A stretch of 64,000 nucleotides of DNA, from positions 1-64,000 of the forward strand of contig CAJFCJ010000018.1 in NCBI GenBank assembly GCA_904063045.1. The letters run 5' to 3'. The DNA comes from Dimorphilus gyrociliatus (lineage: Eukaryota; Annelida; Polychaeta; Dinophilidae). Numbering within the stretch: position 1 is the stretch's first letter; every line of letters starts with the position of its first letter. Of this stretch, positions 34,984 through 46,579 are shown in pieces. The position numbers and the translations under genes are program-made. The notes below the pieces were generated by a model that did no database searches, had not been told where the DNA came from, and worked only from the letters and a program-made list of their open reading frames with translations.

Positions 34984-36048
34984 GAGAAAGAATATGGAAA
35001 AGTCAAATAAAATCCTCATTATTATTGACTTATTTCCTCTTTCCATTTGAAATAATACAAGTAGGGGAAAATCCTTAATACGATTTATTTTATTACTATT
35101 ATCTTTATTCTTATTTAACTAATTTTTTTTGAGTTTTTATACAAAAAGCTGACAGAGATGACGGACATAAGATAAATATATATATACAGCATACATAAAA
35201 AAGACTATTCGGTCGCATTATGGTCACACGGCATTTAATTACAAAGATTTAATAGTAAGTCTGATCCAGAAAAGTTATTCCCAGAAGTTAGTGATGATTA
35301 ATTGAGGAACTTTATTAAATAACAAACTTGATTAAAATTTAATCTTACCTTTATCTGGTAAATAAAAGCATAAAACCTTTAAAATAACATTTAGAATATT
35401 TATTTATTATTAAAATGTAAAATTGTTACCCAAAATTCGGACACTTCTCTCATACTCTCCTTTATTTGATCATTTTATTGTCCGTTTACAAGGGAAATGA
35501 CAATCAGTATAGAAATTAATCAAAAAATTATTATTATTCAAAGTTTAATTATGTTTAAAACGTATAAATTAAAAAGAGTTAATTATATCGCCAACCAACC
35601 ACCTGTTGCCTTTAAACCGGCAGGAAAATAAAGCAGCCAAAAATAACTTTAAGGATATAAGGAAAATAAAGACGGGGGAAAGCTTTAGATTTGAAAGACT
35701 TTCTATAGTAAGAGAAACTGGTAAAGAAAAATGAAATCTATTTGCAAGTTTTCTTATTTAGCGATTTTTGGCAAAAAATAAAATTCTATGACGTCATATT
35801 TTAAATCTCTTTTTATATATTATTGATATTTCTAAGCATCACGTAAAATGTTGTCTTAAAGTAACAATTATGGTTTTTACGATGTTCTATTGTTGTCTAG
35901 AAAGCTTTCTCGTGCAGCGGCGTACTTTTATTTGATGAACCATTACGGAAATTACACATAGGTAAATATCCAAATGACTTAAATAAACTATTAGATAGAA
36001 CATTACAAAGTTATTTACTATCATAATCGGGGTTGTATCATTATATCT
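34186..36048. other. Intergenic C3orf33-like to neuropeptide gene
   Basis: About 1.9 kb, AT-rich. It contains CCAATAGATGGCG at 34283-34295, a GA microsatellite at 34935-34981 and a 56-codon frame at 34754-34924 (MLPFPVVLMKIPRKYSVSEL...) that I cannot assign. No recognised gene. Confidence 0.5.
34935..34981. repeat. (GA)n microsatellite
   Basis: An uninterrupted GA dinucleotide run of about 47 bp, the longest perfect dinucleotide tract of this kind in the window. Confidence 0.95.
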
Positions 36049-36417
36049 TTAACCGTCTTTTCTTTTATTGAAGAAATTCGAACCAAAGTCTTGGAGGGAC
36101 CTCTTCTCTCCAAATCCTCTCTTATTATATATTTGATTTAAATAATCTGCCCATTCTCTCTTTTGGAAAATTGGAGATCCAAAATCTTCAGCGGACCATT
36201 TTTTATTAAACATTCCATTACCAAAGTCTTGAGCCGACCATCGTTTGTTAAACATTTTGCTACCGAAGTCAGTAGCAGACCATTTTTTGTTAAATACGTC
36301 TCCACCGAAATCCGAAAATGACCTCTTCTCACCAAATCCTCTTTTTACAGCGGCGGAAAATACCGGTGTAGATAAGCAAAGGAGGAGAACGATGGAGGCA
36401 AGTAGGTGATGGAACAT
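36049..36417 (-). CDS. Multi-copy neuropeptide precursor (FG..FN-KR repeats)
   Basis: One coding exon, 122 residues. Residues 1-21 (MFHHLLASIVLLLCLSTPVFS) are a clear signal peptide. The rest is an array of short peptides separated by KR or KK: SFSDFGGDVFN (33-43), WSATDFGSKMFN (46-57), WSAQDFGNGMFN (60-71), WSAEDFGSPIFQ (74-85), EWADYLNQIYN (88-98) and SLQDFGSNFFN (107-117), with GFGE spacers at 27-30 and 101-104. No Gly precedes a dibasic site after the FN copies, so these peptides are probably not amidated. The DFG core and the FN end recall pedal peptide/orcokinin peptides, but the match is loose. A TTTTCAG acceptor ends at 36423, 6 bp before the ATG, so the 5' UTR is probably spliced. 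Secretory prohormone is firm; the family is not. Confidence 0.92.
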   Translation of the reverse strand: MFHHLLASIVLLLCLSTPVFSAAVKRGFGEKRSFSDFGGDVFNKKWSATDFGSKMFNKRWSAQDFGNGMFNKKWSAEDFGSPIFQKREWADYLNQIYNKRGFGEKRSLQDFGSNFFNKRKDG

Positions 36418-38376
36418 ATTCTCTGAAAATCATTAAGCCTTGATCATATTAAGAGAATGGCCTAATTGTAAACTACAGATACAGACTTTAAAGAAGTAAA
36501 ACATCTTAAAAAATTAAAGGGAAGAGTATAAAGAGGTCAATATTAGCCTATTATGTTGAAAATTGGAGGTTTCAGGTATCTTTTATTAAACTATTAGAGT
36601 TTTCCCTTAATAAGTTTAGAAGCAAAATTAGTCTCCGTAGCCTGAATTTCAAAATATCCGACTCTATATTTCTTTAATTTACATAAGCCTTTTGCAAAGT
36701 AACAGTCGTAAATTAGAATTTATCAATATAATTTATATCAATCAATAGTTTTTACTTAATAAAAATTATCCTTTTCAATTATTGAATTCTCATTAAATTA
36801 TTATGAATACAGCAATGGAAATTGCGTGGCATTCCTTAGTTACCAGAAATTGTCTTATTGGTATTAAGCATACTAGAAATATCTTTATAATTTTACTAAT
36901 TGTACTCTAATTAAAGCAAATTGCTTCTTTAGATAAGCGAAGAAAAATTGATTTAGCTGCAGAAAAGAGCCATCTTCGTTAAATTTAATATATAGAGTTG
37001 TATCATTAACAAGACATTTCTCTAACTATTGTGAATTCGAAGTTAAAAACAATGAAATATGAAAGACTGCAAAGTACAGAAACATGTCAAGTATCTATCG
37101 TTCTATAAATAATCATCCATCATTTTAGATCACATTACTTCGTTCTTTTCTTTCAATTTCATATACCAATTGATTCGTTACAAGTTCTAGTGCAAAAATA
37201 TCCCTTTAAATATGGATAATAATGATTTTCTTCCATCTGAAAACAATAGTCGCGTTTATCCTTCTCTAAATGAATATATAATAAATTGTCAAATAGTTTT
37301 CATACTAAAGAAATAAGTGGTTTTCGAATTTTCACACTTTTTGCAGAAAATGCTTACATCTATATTGAGACATAAAAAAAAGAAATAGACAAGAGAGAGC
37401 AAGAGAGAGAGAGAGAGAAGGCGAGCAAAAAAAGAAAAAAAACAATTAACGCTTTCTCAATTCCTAGCCGAATCTGTCCTTTTCGCTGACAAATATTTTG
37501 GATTGATGAAGAAAGTTTCTTAGCTTACGTTACCACTACTTTATATTATTTCTTTATTTTTTTTCTTAGAACGCTCATTTAGTAAATTAATAGATGTTAC
37601 CACCCTGTTCCTATATTAGATTTTTACCATCTTTTTTTTCTTGAACTCTATATTATTTTTTTATTTTGTAGCCATAAATAGAAGAAAAGGTATTTTTCTT
37701 GATTATAATCATCAGGTAAAACTAATAAGGCAATACGAAGTGGATGATGGATATATGTGTTCAAATACAGTATATATATATAATGATAAAAAATATAAGA
37801 ATAGTTGGAAACTGTATAACCCCCTCCCTTCCCCATTCAATTATACATATGTCAAGTGTATCAACTTTCTTACTTGAGTCTAAAAAGCAAAGTTAACTTT
37901 TGAAAGAATATTTCAATATTTATAGAATATTTATTGTTTTCTTTTACATTGATATTGAAGATTATTTGGAGTTATATTATTATTGTTTCTATTATTAATA
38001 ATAAAGAAACTCTACTAACTATATGTTAGGGTGTTTTTTGTATTCAGTGAACTATAAGTTCTAATTGAAAGCTTAATACTTTACTTACTAGTTAAAAGAT
38101 GTCAACCTCATTGAACATTGTTTTTTGAAGAATACACTTAATTTCTATATGAGTAATAATCAATAAAGAAATAGCAATACCATACGGTACAAGTAACGAT
38201 TAAGTAACAAAAGAAAGATTTGTTTTTAATAAAATTAAATCAAGAATGATACAAGTATCTTTTGTAAGAGAAAACTTCAATGAACACATTTTACTAATGG
38301 AAGGGTTTTTTTTAATTATTCAACTAGCAATAGGCTGTTTTAATTATGTATTTTATTAGTCTAATAAATACTCACA

Positions 38377-38520
38377 GAAATTCCTTTCAAGGGAAAAAAG
38401 TGAATGGCTTGTAAATTTGATGTCCGTCCGAAGTTACGGCGGCAAATGACGATTTGAGTGCAGCATAAGCTTTAGCTCATAAATATTCATATCTTCATCG
38501 TCACTTTTTTTTCTTCTACT
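38377..38520 (-). other. Candidate 5' non-coding exon of neuropeptide gene
   Basis: On the minus strand a less AT-rich stretch ends at a consensus donor (AATTTCT|GTGAGTATT, exon end 38376). The next minus-strand acceptor with a known exon is at 36424, giving a 1.95-kb 5' UTR intron. The left limit is approximate and the link is inferred. Confidence 0.3.
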
Positions 38521-41180
38521 TATTTTAACGTATAATTTTATGGAATTAATTGAAAGTATAAATTATATAATATCTCTCATAGGAAAGAAAGTGGAATAAA
38601 CAGTATCAAGCGGCTAAAAAAATTAATAACAACTTTTTTAACTATAATCTTGATATATTTATGGGGCGTCTAAAAATTTGGCTCTTCTATCTCTGGAGTA
38701 ATAAAACATTCGTTATGTAGAGAATTCAGAATTAAATCCTCTATTAGTAGAATTTTTGTGGGAGTTTTTCCAATTTTTTTCAACTATTTTAGCATTATTC
38801 TACATGGAGAGAAAAATTTATAGACATCAGATGTCACTTGAATTTATGTAATGAAATAATTATAAACAACAGTTATTTACTATTTATATATAACTTATTA
38901 TACCCTACCATCATTAAGATTAAGCATACCTGGTCTTTCAACTCATACTTATATCCAACAAGAAAATACGAAAAGATTATAGAAAATTACGTTTTATAAT
39001 AAAAGAAAAACATAAACAAGATGCTTTAACTCTAAAGAAATTTATTAGACGGATAAAGGAAATTTTCTTTAAAAAAGAGAATCTACTTAGACTATATTTC
39101 GTGTCTAAAGAGAATTCTTGAGAAAGCTCCCACGCACCGGAAATAATTTGAAAAATCAGGTATTGCAAATTTTCGGCATTTTCCAGTTCTGTTTAACCCT
39201 TTTAGGAAAAAATCCAATAAAAAGAAACAGAAAAAGAGATAGGAGATAATGATTTATTTTCTAAAAAAGCATCAATATAATACATAAATTAGAAAAAAGA
39301 TTTATATAAATTGATGTTCTTTTAATATTTTATTAATAAAGTCGATGTTATATAATATATAAATTAGAAAACAAATAAACTAAGCTTAATTCTATTCCAT
39401 TTCAACATTCGAAGAATACTTTATCAGGAAAACCATAGAATATTGACAAGTTTTCTTACCACCTACGAAAGATTCGATACTAAAACCTAAAAATCGAATA
39501 AATGACAAGTATAGTTTTGTACAACAGTAAGAAAATATGGCTAATCGACGTTGGTTGAGGCTTAATAATCGATATCGCAAAAGGAAACCATTACAGGATG
39601 GCGTAATTTTTCTTTTGTAAAGAAGACATATAAATTAAGGTCATATATTATTAAAACTTTAACAGAAGGTTAAAAAAGATTTGGAATTATCGAAAAAGAA
39701 AATCAAAATCTGTTTTTTTTCCTGATAACCAATTCTCTCTCTTTGTATTTCAAGTCTGATATAAATCAATCTTGTAGGAGAGAATATCAAACTATGTTCA
39801 GCTTAAAAATCATACTAAAAAAAACGCGCTATGCTTTCTGCTTTCTGCTTTCTGCTTTCAGCAACAAGCACTTTAATTTCTAAACAATGAAAAAAATATC
39901 AAAGACAAACTCTTAAGATATTAAGATGCAATTACAAGTTATACTCTTTTAATCTAAAACTCTTTTTTTTTCTATAAGGCTAAAAAATCTCTCAATCTTT
40001 TCATTATGATAATTTTTGAGACACCTATCTCTAAAGGAGTATTATTCATATTATAATAAGTTAACGCTTTTGTCTCTTTCTCTTTGCTATCAGGAGTAAT
40101 GGAAGGTAGGATAGGAAATAGAAGCTAGAAATGGAAAGATTAAGATATTGCGAAAATGGTTCTTATTGAGACAAACTATTACACCGCCTGTAGCAGGTGC
40201 GACAACATTAATAAACCTCGTTAGTTTATAGTTTTCTCCAGATTATGTTCTTTTCTTTTACATATCCACCTAATCTATAAAGAAAATTGCGTATTCTCAC
40301 AGTTGTAACAGAAGTAAATGCTAGCACAAACACGTTCCATCCAAATAGTTAATGACAAAGACGTTGTTATTATGGAAATAACAATGAACAGTGAACAACC
40401 TACTACAACATAGGACAGGAAAAATACTGAATTGCTCTTTTATTATTATACCTATTTAGGAAAATATGTCAACTTTGTACAGAGAGACAAAGAGGAAAGA
40501 AACGAAGGGAGAAGGGTTGTGATTGCTATTAAAATGACAAGACTAAGCTAGCCTTTAAATCTCATGGACCATATTTTCCAACACCAATAGAAAAAAGATA
40601 AGAAAAGAAAATATGACATTGATAAACTTGCTTCTCGTAACATTTATTCACATATTTCTATAAGTTTTGTTGTAAGTTTCGCTTTTCCAGCAAATTCATT
40701 TCAAGCTTTGACCTTTCCATATTCTATAGACCAGAAGGTTACATTTGAAGAAAGCAGAAATGCTTGAGAAGGGTTTTAAAAAATCGACGCTTCAAAGATT
40801 CCCTTAATTTATACTACATATTTTCAACATCGTTTTTCCCCTATTTTCGTATTTCGATTTTTACAATGCTAAGATTATTATTTATAACTATCTGTCTTAT
40901 TATATCATATTACTAACTAGTTTTCTCTTAACTATAGATATTAAACTGTCACGTTTTATTCAGAGTAAATTGGAATAAACTACATACTGCTGAAATGAAA
41001 GGGTTTTCTTAAAGAAATAGTAGATATAGTTATACTTTAAAAATTTATAACTATTAAAAAATGTGGCAAGTGATTTCTTTAGTTCAAATAAAGAGTATAG
41101 ATCTTAAAGAAACTTTTTTCTAACAGACTAATGAATAGATAACTCTTGAAGAAAAAAAAACACCTGTATCTAATCAAAAC

Positions 41181-41220
41181 TTTTCTTCTCTCTCTCTCTG
41201 TCTCTCTCTCTCTATCTCTA
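41181..41220. repeat. (TC)n microsatellite, interrupted
   Basis: CT dinucleotide tract broken by single G and A bases, in the gene-poor region. Confidence 0.85.
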
Positions 41221-41852
41221 TTCAGTTTTGTATGGACTATACAATAAAACTATAAAGGAATATTATACAAATTTCAATATTCCAAGAAATGCTTTAGATC
41301 TTATAATAAGCTTTATATAAACAGATTTATTTACTTTTGAATTTCTATTTAAAATCTCAGGATTTCTCATACATTTATCTTGGCACGGTAATCTCAACTA
41401 TCCATTATAGACTTATAAAGAAAACGCGATTTTCAAGATGAAATGAATTATTATTTAATCTTTTATTATAGAAAATAAGATAGGCTAAGGTCATCATAAA
41501 ACGTTGGGATTTTTTTTCACATTCTTCTATAATCATTGCGATAAACTTTAATTTATTATTAAGTAATCAATCTCTGGACCATATCTTGCCTTTTATATTT
41601 TTATTATTGGTTTATTTATATAGATGAATAACCTGTGTTATTAAGCTACAATACGATCTATATTATCACCTTATTTTGAATTTCCCGCCCTCAGTTTCGT
41701 ATTCTTATTGGGATATGACCATGAGAAATGAACTGATAGGTCACACCTCGTGTATTATCGTCAGTATATTTTGTTTAATTCCTATTTCTAGTGCTTTGAA
41801 CACGTTGACGCATAATAGTAATCGGATTCATTAATAGCATATTTGAGTAACA

Positions 41853-43546
41853 ATGGAAAAATCAAAACGTAAAATTGTTGTAGGATCTAGAGATAGCAAG
41901 GTGAGAAAGAGATTTTTAAAGCATATAGACTCTGAAATTCTAAACTTTCATTTTAACTTTCAACAGCTAGCTTTGATACAAACCAACTTCGTCGTTGACA
42001 GACTTAATGAATTATATAAAGATGTAGAATTCGAAATAAGTTCGTACGATTTATTTACGTCAATTTAAACCGTATTTATGAAATTATTATATTCATAATT
42101 AATAGAAACGATGAAAACAACTGGTGATAAGATACTAAACTTGGCTTTATCTAAGGTAATCAAATATTATTTTACCGCTACTTATCTACGAAAAAATAAA
42201 CTACTAAGTTTATAAAATTACTGTTTTTAGATAGGCCAAAAGAGTCTTTTTACTAAGGAGCTTGAATTAGGTTTGGATGATAGAAGTATTGATATGGTAG
42301 TCCACTCTCTAAAGGATCTACCTACAACTCTACCAGAAAACATGGTAATTGGAGCGATACTAAAGTAAATACAAGTTTCCTAATTCTATTATACTGCTCA
42401 TTAAATTTTTACTATCACTTTCTCTAATTAAACTATTGGCTAGGCGTGACGATCCACGCGATGCAGTTGTAATGCATCCAAAGCACTCAAATCTCTTATC
42501 TATTGGAGACCTACCAGATGGAAGGTATTGTAGACACTAGAATATGCTAATAATTCAACAGTAAATAATTTTTTTTCTCTTAAACATCTTTCATTTAGTG
42601 TCATTGGAACTAGTTCTCTGAGAAGAATTTCTCAATTGAAGCAGAAATTCCCTAAACTACAATTCAAGGATATCAGAGGAAATTTAAATACAAGACTTAG
42701 AAAATTAGATGATGCAGATGACTATGATGCTATTGTATTGGCACTTGCTGGTTTAGTAAGAATGGGATGGAATAAAAGGGTTTCTCAGGTAGTCTTTTTT
42801 AACATCAAGAAACTATATATCATACAACAAGCGAATACTTTCTCTTTCATACAGGTATTAGAACCAATTATTTGCATGTATTCTGTTTCTCAAGGTGCCT
42901 TGGCTGTTGAATGTCGACAAGATGACGATTATACACTTGATTTGCTTTTCCCCCTTAATGACTATCACACTTTGCTGAGATGTATTGCAGAAAGGTCTTT
43001 CTTAAAAAAATTGGTTAGTCTATTTTTCGAAAAAGCTAAAAACTTTACGCCCTTATCATTTTAATATGCAATATTATTAGGAAGGAGGTTGTAGCGCGCC
43101 AGTAGCTGTTCATAGCCAAGTTATCCATGGAACGTATAGTAATAACACGGAAAAAGAAGACTCAGTCAGCCTAACAGGAGGTGTTTTCAGCTTGGATGGG
43201 AAAGATTGTCGTATCCATTCTGTATTGAGCGGTAATATAAACTTGGATTTACTGGATGAACCAACAGGAAAAGTATAAATACATACATATATATTCATGA
43301 AAAGTGTTCTATCGTTAGTTAATTGAAACTGTTTTTAATACTTCACAGAGGTCAAGACAAACTGAAATATTTTCATGCGCTCACTTGGGAAGATTTGAAA
43401 ATAGAGAAAGAATTACTTTTGAAATTTGCGAAAAACTAGGCAATTCTTTGGCTGTTAAAATATTAAATGAAGGTGGTAAAAGTATTCTTGAAGCGGCAAA
43501 AGCTCAAACAAATCGGGAAATCAACAAAGTAGAAAAAGCCGAATAA
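41853..43546 (+). CDS. HMBS: Hydroxymethylbilane synthase (porphobilinogen deaminase)
   Basis: Nine exons: 41853-41900, 41967-42039, 42106-42155, 42231-42364, 42444-42524, 42599-42788, 42855-43013, 43081-43272 and 43349-43546, giving 374 residues (human 361). It is the third enzyme of haem synthesis and polymerises four porphobilinogen molecules to hydroxymethylbilane in the cytosol. Seen: [14 protein letters not shown] at the N-terminus, TTGDKI, the catalytic Asp86 in [27 protein letters not shown], and Cys249 in [11 protein letters not shown], which carries the dipyrromethane cofactor. The C-terminal domain reads [10 protein letters not shown] and ends with [18 protein letters not shown]. 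All key residues are intact, so this should be active. The short N-terminus indicates the housekeeping form. Confidence 0.97.
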
Positions 43547-44139
43547 ATTAATTTATTTAAATGATGTCCCTAACCATATCCATCTTAAAAGCATTAACAA
43601 AAATATACTATTTGGAATTTAAGAAATCTTCGTATCAAATATCATTTTACGTGGTCTATACTAGTTTTACTAGTTTATAATTAGTTCTAGGACAAGTTTA
43701 TACTGTAGTACGTATCTTTCTTGGTGAACTTGGCGGATGTATAATTGAAAAAGAGTTTATCAGAAGGAGCACTAAGATTCTATTAATTTTCCTATTCTCT
43801 TGAAAGGTAATTTTTCATCTCATTTCGAATAAATTACAGTAAATCGATTCTAATTTATACTTATATTTAAGCTAGCCGATATATTTTTTATCTTTTTTAA
43901 ACAAAGATGGCGCCATATGTAAACATTATTGCGACAACAGACACGTTTTAAGTTATCCAGGCTTTTTTCATCAGTTAATTTCACTATTTTTTAAAGGTAT
44001 AAGATGCTTCATTTTTTAAGTTGGAAGCTATAAATAATTGAAAGTCTTAGTCTAATCTCATGCCATTTAAAAGATGCTTTCGTTGAGTACGACTAAAAAT
44101 TAAGAGAAAAAAGCCTGATTATATATTGACAAATAGTTA
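43547..44139. other. Intergenic downstream of HMBS
   Basis: AT-rich; contains AAGATGGCGCCAT at 43905-43917 (YY1-like or CTCF-like). No gene seen. Confidence 0.4.
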
Positions 44140-45770
44140 AGCCGGTATAACATAACATCCATATTGTTCAGTTTCTCCAAACCTTGACCTGAAATATATT
44201 AAATAATATATACCAATACAAAATATTTAGCTTCTTTCTTAGAAAATAAGATAATAAGTCTATACTTTAATACGTCCAAGTATCTAATTTGGAGTTCAAT
44301 ACTTCTTCCAATAACTAGCATACAGCATCGTTAGTTTCACTTGTAAGCTGCTTTTCATGTTTTTCTCATAAGTATTAGATTAGGGATTAAGTTTTTTTAA
44401 GAACCTCTGCAAACAAAAATTTAGTCGATATTTCGATAATAACAGCAATCCCTGCCTATGAATACCACTTTAACTTGCACAAAGCATCCAATGATAATCA
44501 ATGTTATTTAAAAACACTTTAGCAACGTATCAATAACAAATATTGTTGATTTTCATAAAGTTTATTGTTTTCAGATTTGGCTTTTGTGAGAGTAGAAATT
44601 CTAAATCATTATATGTACCAAAAAAGAAAGTACTTGTTGACAGAGAATGCACCTTAACTTAGCTTGTCTAAAATACTATTGAGGGAAAGGCGACTGTTTA
44701 TCGTTTTTAGAAGAAAAGCCACCCATTAAAGTACCTTTGAACAGGTATTCATATTTTTCGACTGTAAATCTATCAACGAGGTTTAAAGCAAAACATATTT
44801 GCCATATCGAGTAGTTTTGTCTATCTTATAAGGATATGTTTTCACAATCCACCTCTAAAGCCTTATCAATCGGCGTGCCAAATTTCACCAGCGTCATTTG
44901 CTCAACATCAATTCCTCACTTCCGGATACGTTTATCTTTTACAATGTCCTTTTGTCTCCTTTCTAAATCTTTTTATAGCGCTATAGAAAATAGTGATTTT
45001 GTCAGGAGAATTAGATGTTCCACAAAGACATCTAATTCTCCTGACAAAATCTCTACTTTATGTCCATTTTTCATCATTCTCTGCAACAACAAATCTAAAC
45101 TCCTACTCTTTTGACAGAAAATCATTAATTGATCAGGAGCTTCAAAAGAATAAATGTCAGATATAACATTGTATTTGTCTCACTTTATTATGAATTCTGT
45201 TTCACTTTCTCATTTGTACTTTTTGGTAAAAAAAAAAGAAACAAAATTGTATAAATCTTGGAGAGCAACGAAAGAAAGGGATTATAATTTACTATAGCTA
45301 AATCCTCTGTTTTTAGGTTTCTCTTTCTAACTAATAGAACTATATTTAGTACGAAATGTTTTTATGTCGTCTTTCTTCTCAGAATAATGAAAAAAAGTAT
45401 CTCGCACATATTTTACTGCAAAGCTACTTATGTCTAATAGGCAAAAAGTTCTTTCCCTATCCAAACCTGTATATGCAGAGAGTTGGTCATGATAACCTTG
45501 AGTATTGATCGAAACGTCATCCTTGTGCTAGGATGAAGATTTTTATCTTTTTAAATCAAAAGCCTTTGAGCCTCGACCCTAGTGAAGAACATCTCCAGGA
45601 GCTCCAATTATATTTTGAGCAGTCAACTTCGATCCACAACTCACTGTATATATTTACATAGACTTAATAAATCTAATTATAGAGACAACTCTCTTCTGTC
45701 ATTGTTTCAATTTATTTCTTCCCATTTCAATAACTAAAAAAAAAACAAAAATATAGTTAGATGGATAAGT
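44140..45770 (-). pseudogene. Unprocessed DDX19 pseudogene
   Basis: Aligns along its length, including intron sequence, with the 3' two-thirds of the intact DDX19 gene (about 49740-51400) in the same orientation. The relic of the helicase C-terminal exon lies about 44700-45180 and the relic of the DEAD exon about 45460-45640, where the reverse complement still shows the Leu-Asp-rich DEAD segment in degraded form. Frames are broken by many indels and stops, and the part encoding the SAT motif region is missing. Kept introns show a DNA duplication, not retroposition. It carries a perfect inverted repeat at 44996-45050. Confidence 0.85.
44996..45050. repeat. Perfect 23-bp inverted repeat (hairpin)
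   Basis: Arms 44996-45018 and 45028-45050 are exact reverse complements, separated by 9 bp. The right arm corresponds to ordinary DDX19 coding sequence; the left arm replaces the sequence found at that place in the intact gene. Confidence 0.95.
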
Positions 45771-46579
45771 AATATGATTGACAATACACCAGTTTTCATG
45801 TCTTTGTACAAATTTTTTAGCCGAAAATTGACATCTAAATCCTCTAAATGTTTTATGAATTTAACTATTTTTTCAAAGATTGTAATAATTTAAACGTTGA
45901 ATTTATTTGCCTAGAGATTGCTTTTAAGTTGTTGCTTTTGTAGAGATTTTTCCCTCTTATCTCATGCTATCACATCTTTACTGCTATTTGTTATGTACTG
46001 TATATACTGTATATACTATATATTTTGATGGATTTCTCCTGGTTTCACAATTCTCCATTACTTTATTTTACTAGACTTGTAAGGTTATGCCTATGTACTT
46101 CTGATGGGTCTTTCTTCCTTTTCTGCCTACAATTGTCTAAGTTCCTTAAGCTTAGTGATAACAATTAAGGTTACATTCTTACACGCTTCAAGTTACAGAG
46201 ATAATTGCTTTATTCCAACCCTTTCGGAATATAGATGGCGCAATTTATACACTTAAAACCTTAAAGTTATCTTTAGCACGCAATGAGAAATTCATATAAT
46301 TTATGAGAGACATTAATAAAAGGTTATATACTGGTAGGAGTCATCCACCTTATAGAAAAATTATAACTAACTTTAGAATTTGCTTATTTTGCAAAGTATA
46401 ATAAATTTACATTCAAGGCGTCCCTACATATTGTTAAAATAATTTTAGCGAATTATTCTGCACAAAGATAGATTTTTTTAGAATAAATTTGTAACTCTAA
46501 ATTGCAGACTGAAGACTCACAATTCTGCTTGGAATAAAACATTATGTTACATGAAACATTCGAATATACCAGTTTTCCC
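45771..46579. other. Intergenic upstream of WDR46
   Basis: AT-rich. Contains TAGATGGCG at 46232-46240. No gene seen. Confidence 0.4.

Larger units (their letters stand above)
36418..41852. other. 5.4-kb gene-poor region
   Basis: No convincing protein-coding exon on either strand. It holds GA repeats (37398-37420), a CT/TC repeat (41181-41220), a 7-bp tandem repeat (39832-39860), and a candidate minus-strand non-coding first exon ending at a CT|GTGAGT donor at 38376. An E2F-like TTTCCCGCCC at 41681-41690 lies about 165 bp before HMBS. Probably the regulatory region and 5' UTR intron of the neuropeptide gene plus the HMBS promoter. Confidence 0.45.

Noticed and set aside
36138-36335. Second minus-strand frame inside the neuropeptide gene
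   Set aside because: It is a frame-shifted reading of the peptide repeats with no signal peptide.
36049-36417. Neuropeptide precursor as a MIP/allatostatin-B
   Set aside because: There is no W-X6-W pattern and no amidation glycine, although Trp starts several peptides.
37641-37877. 78-codon frame in the gene-poor region
   Set aside because: Composition is that of translated AT-rich sequence, with no homology that I recognise and no splice context.
39392-39580. Minus-strand 62-codon frame with a GTAAGA donor inside
   Set aside because: The donor match is fair, but I found no partner exon and no recognisable protein, so it is not listed as a gene.
39832-39864. TGCTTTC x4 ending in CAG, like a strong splice acceptor
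   Set aside because: A short tandem repeat that mimics a polypyrimidine tract; no coding frame follows.
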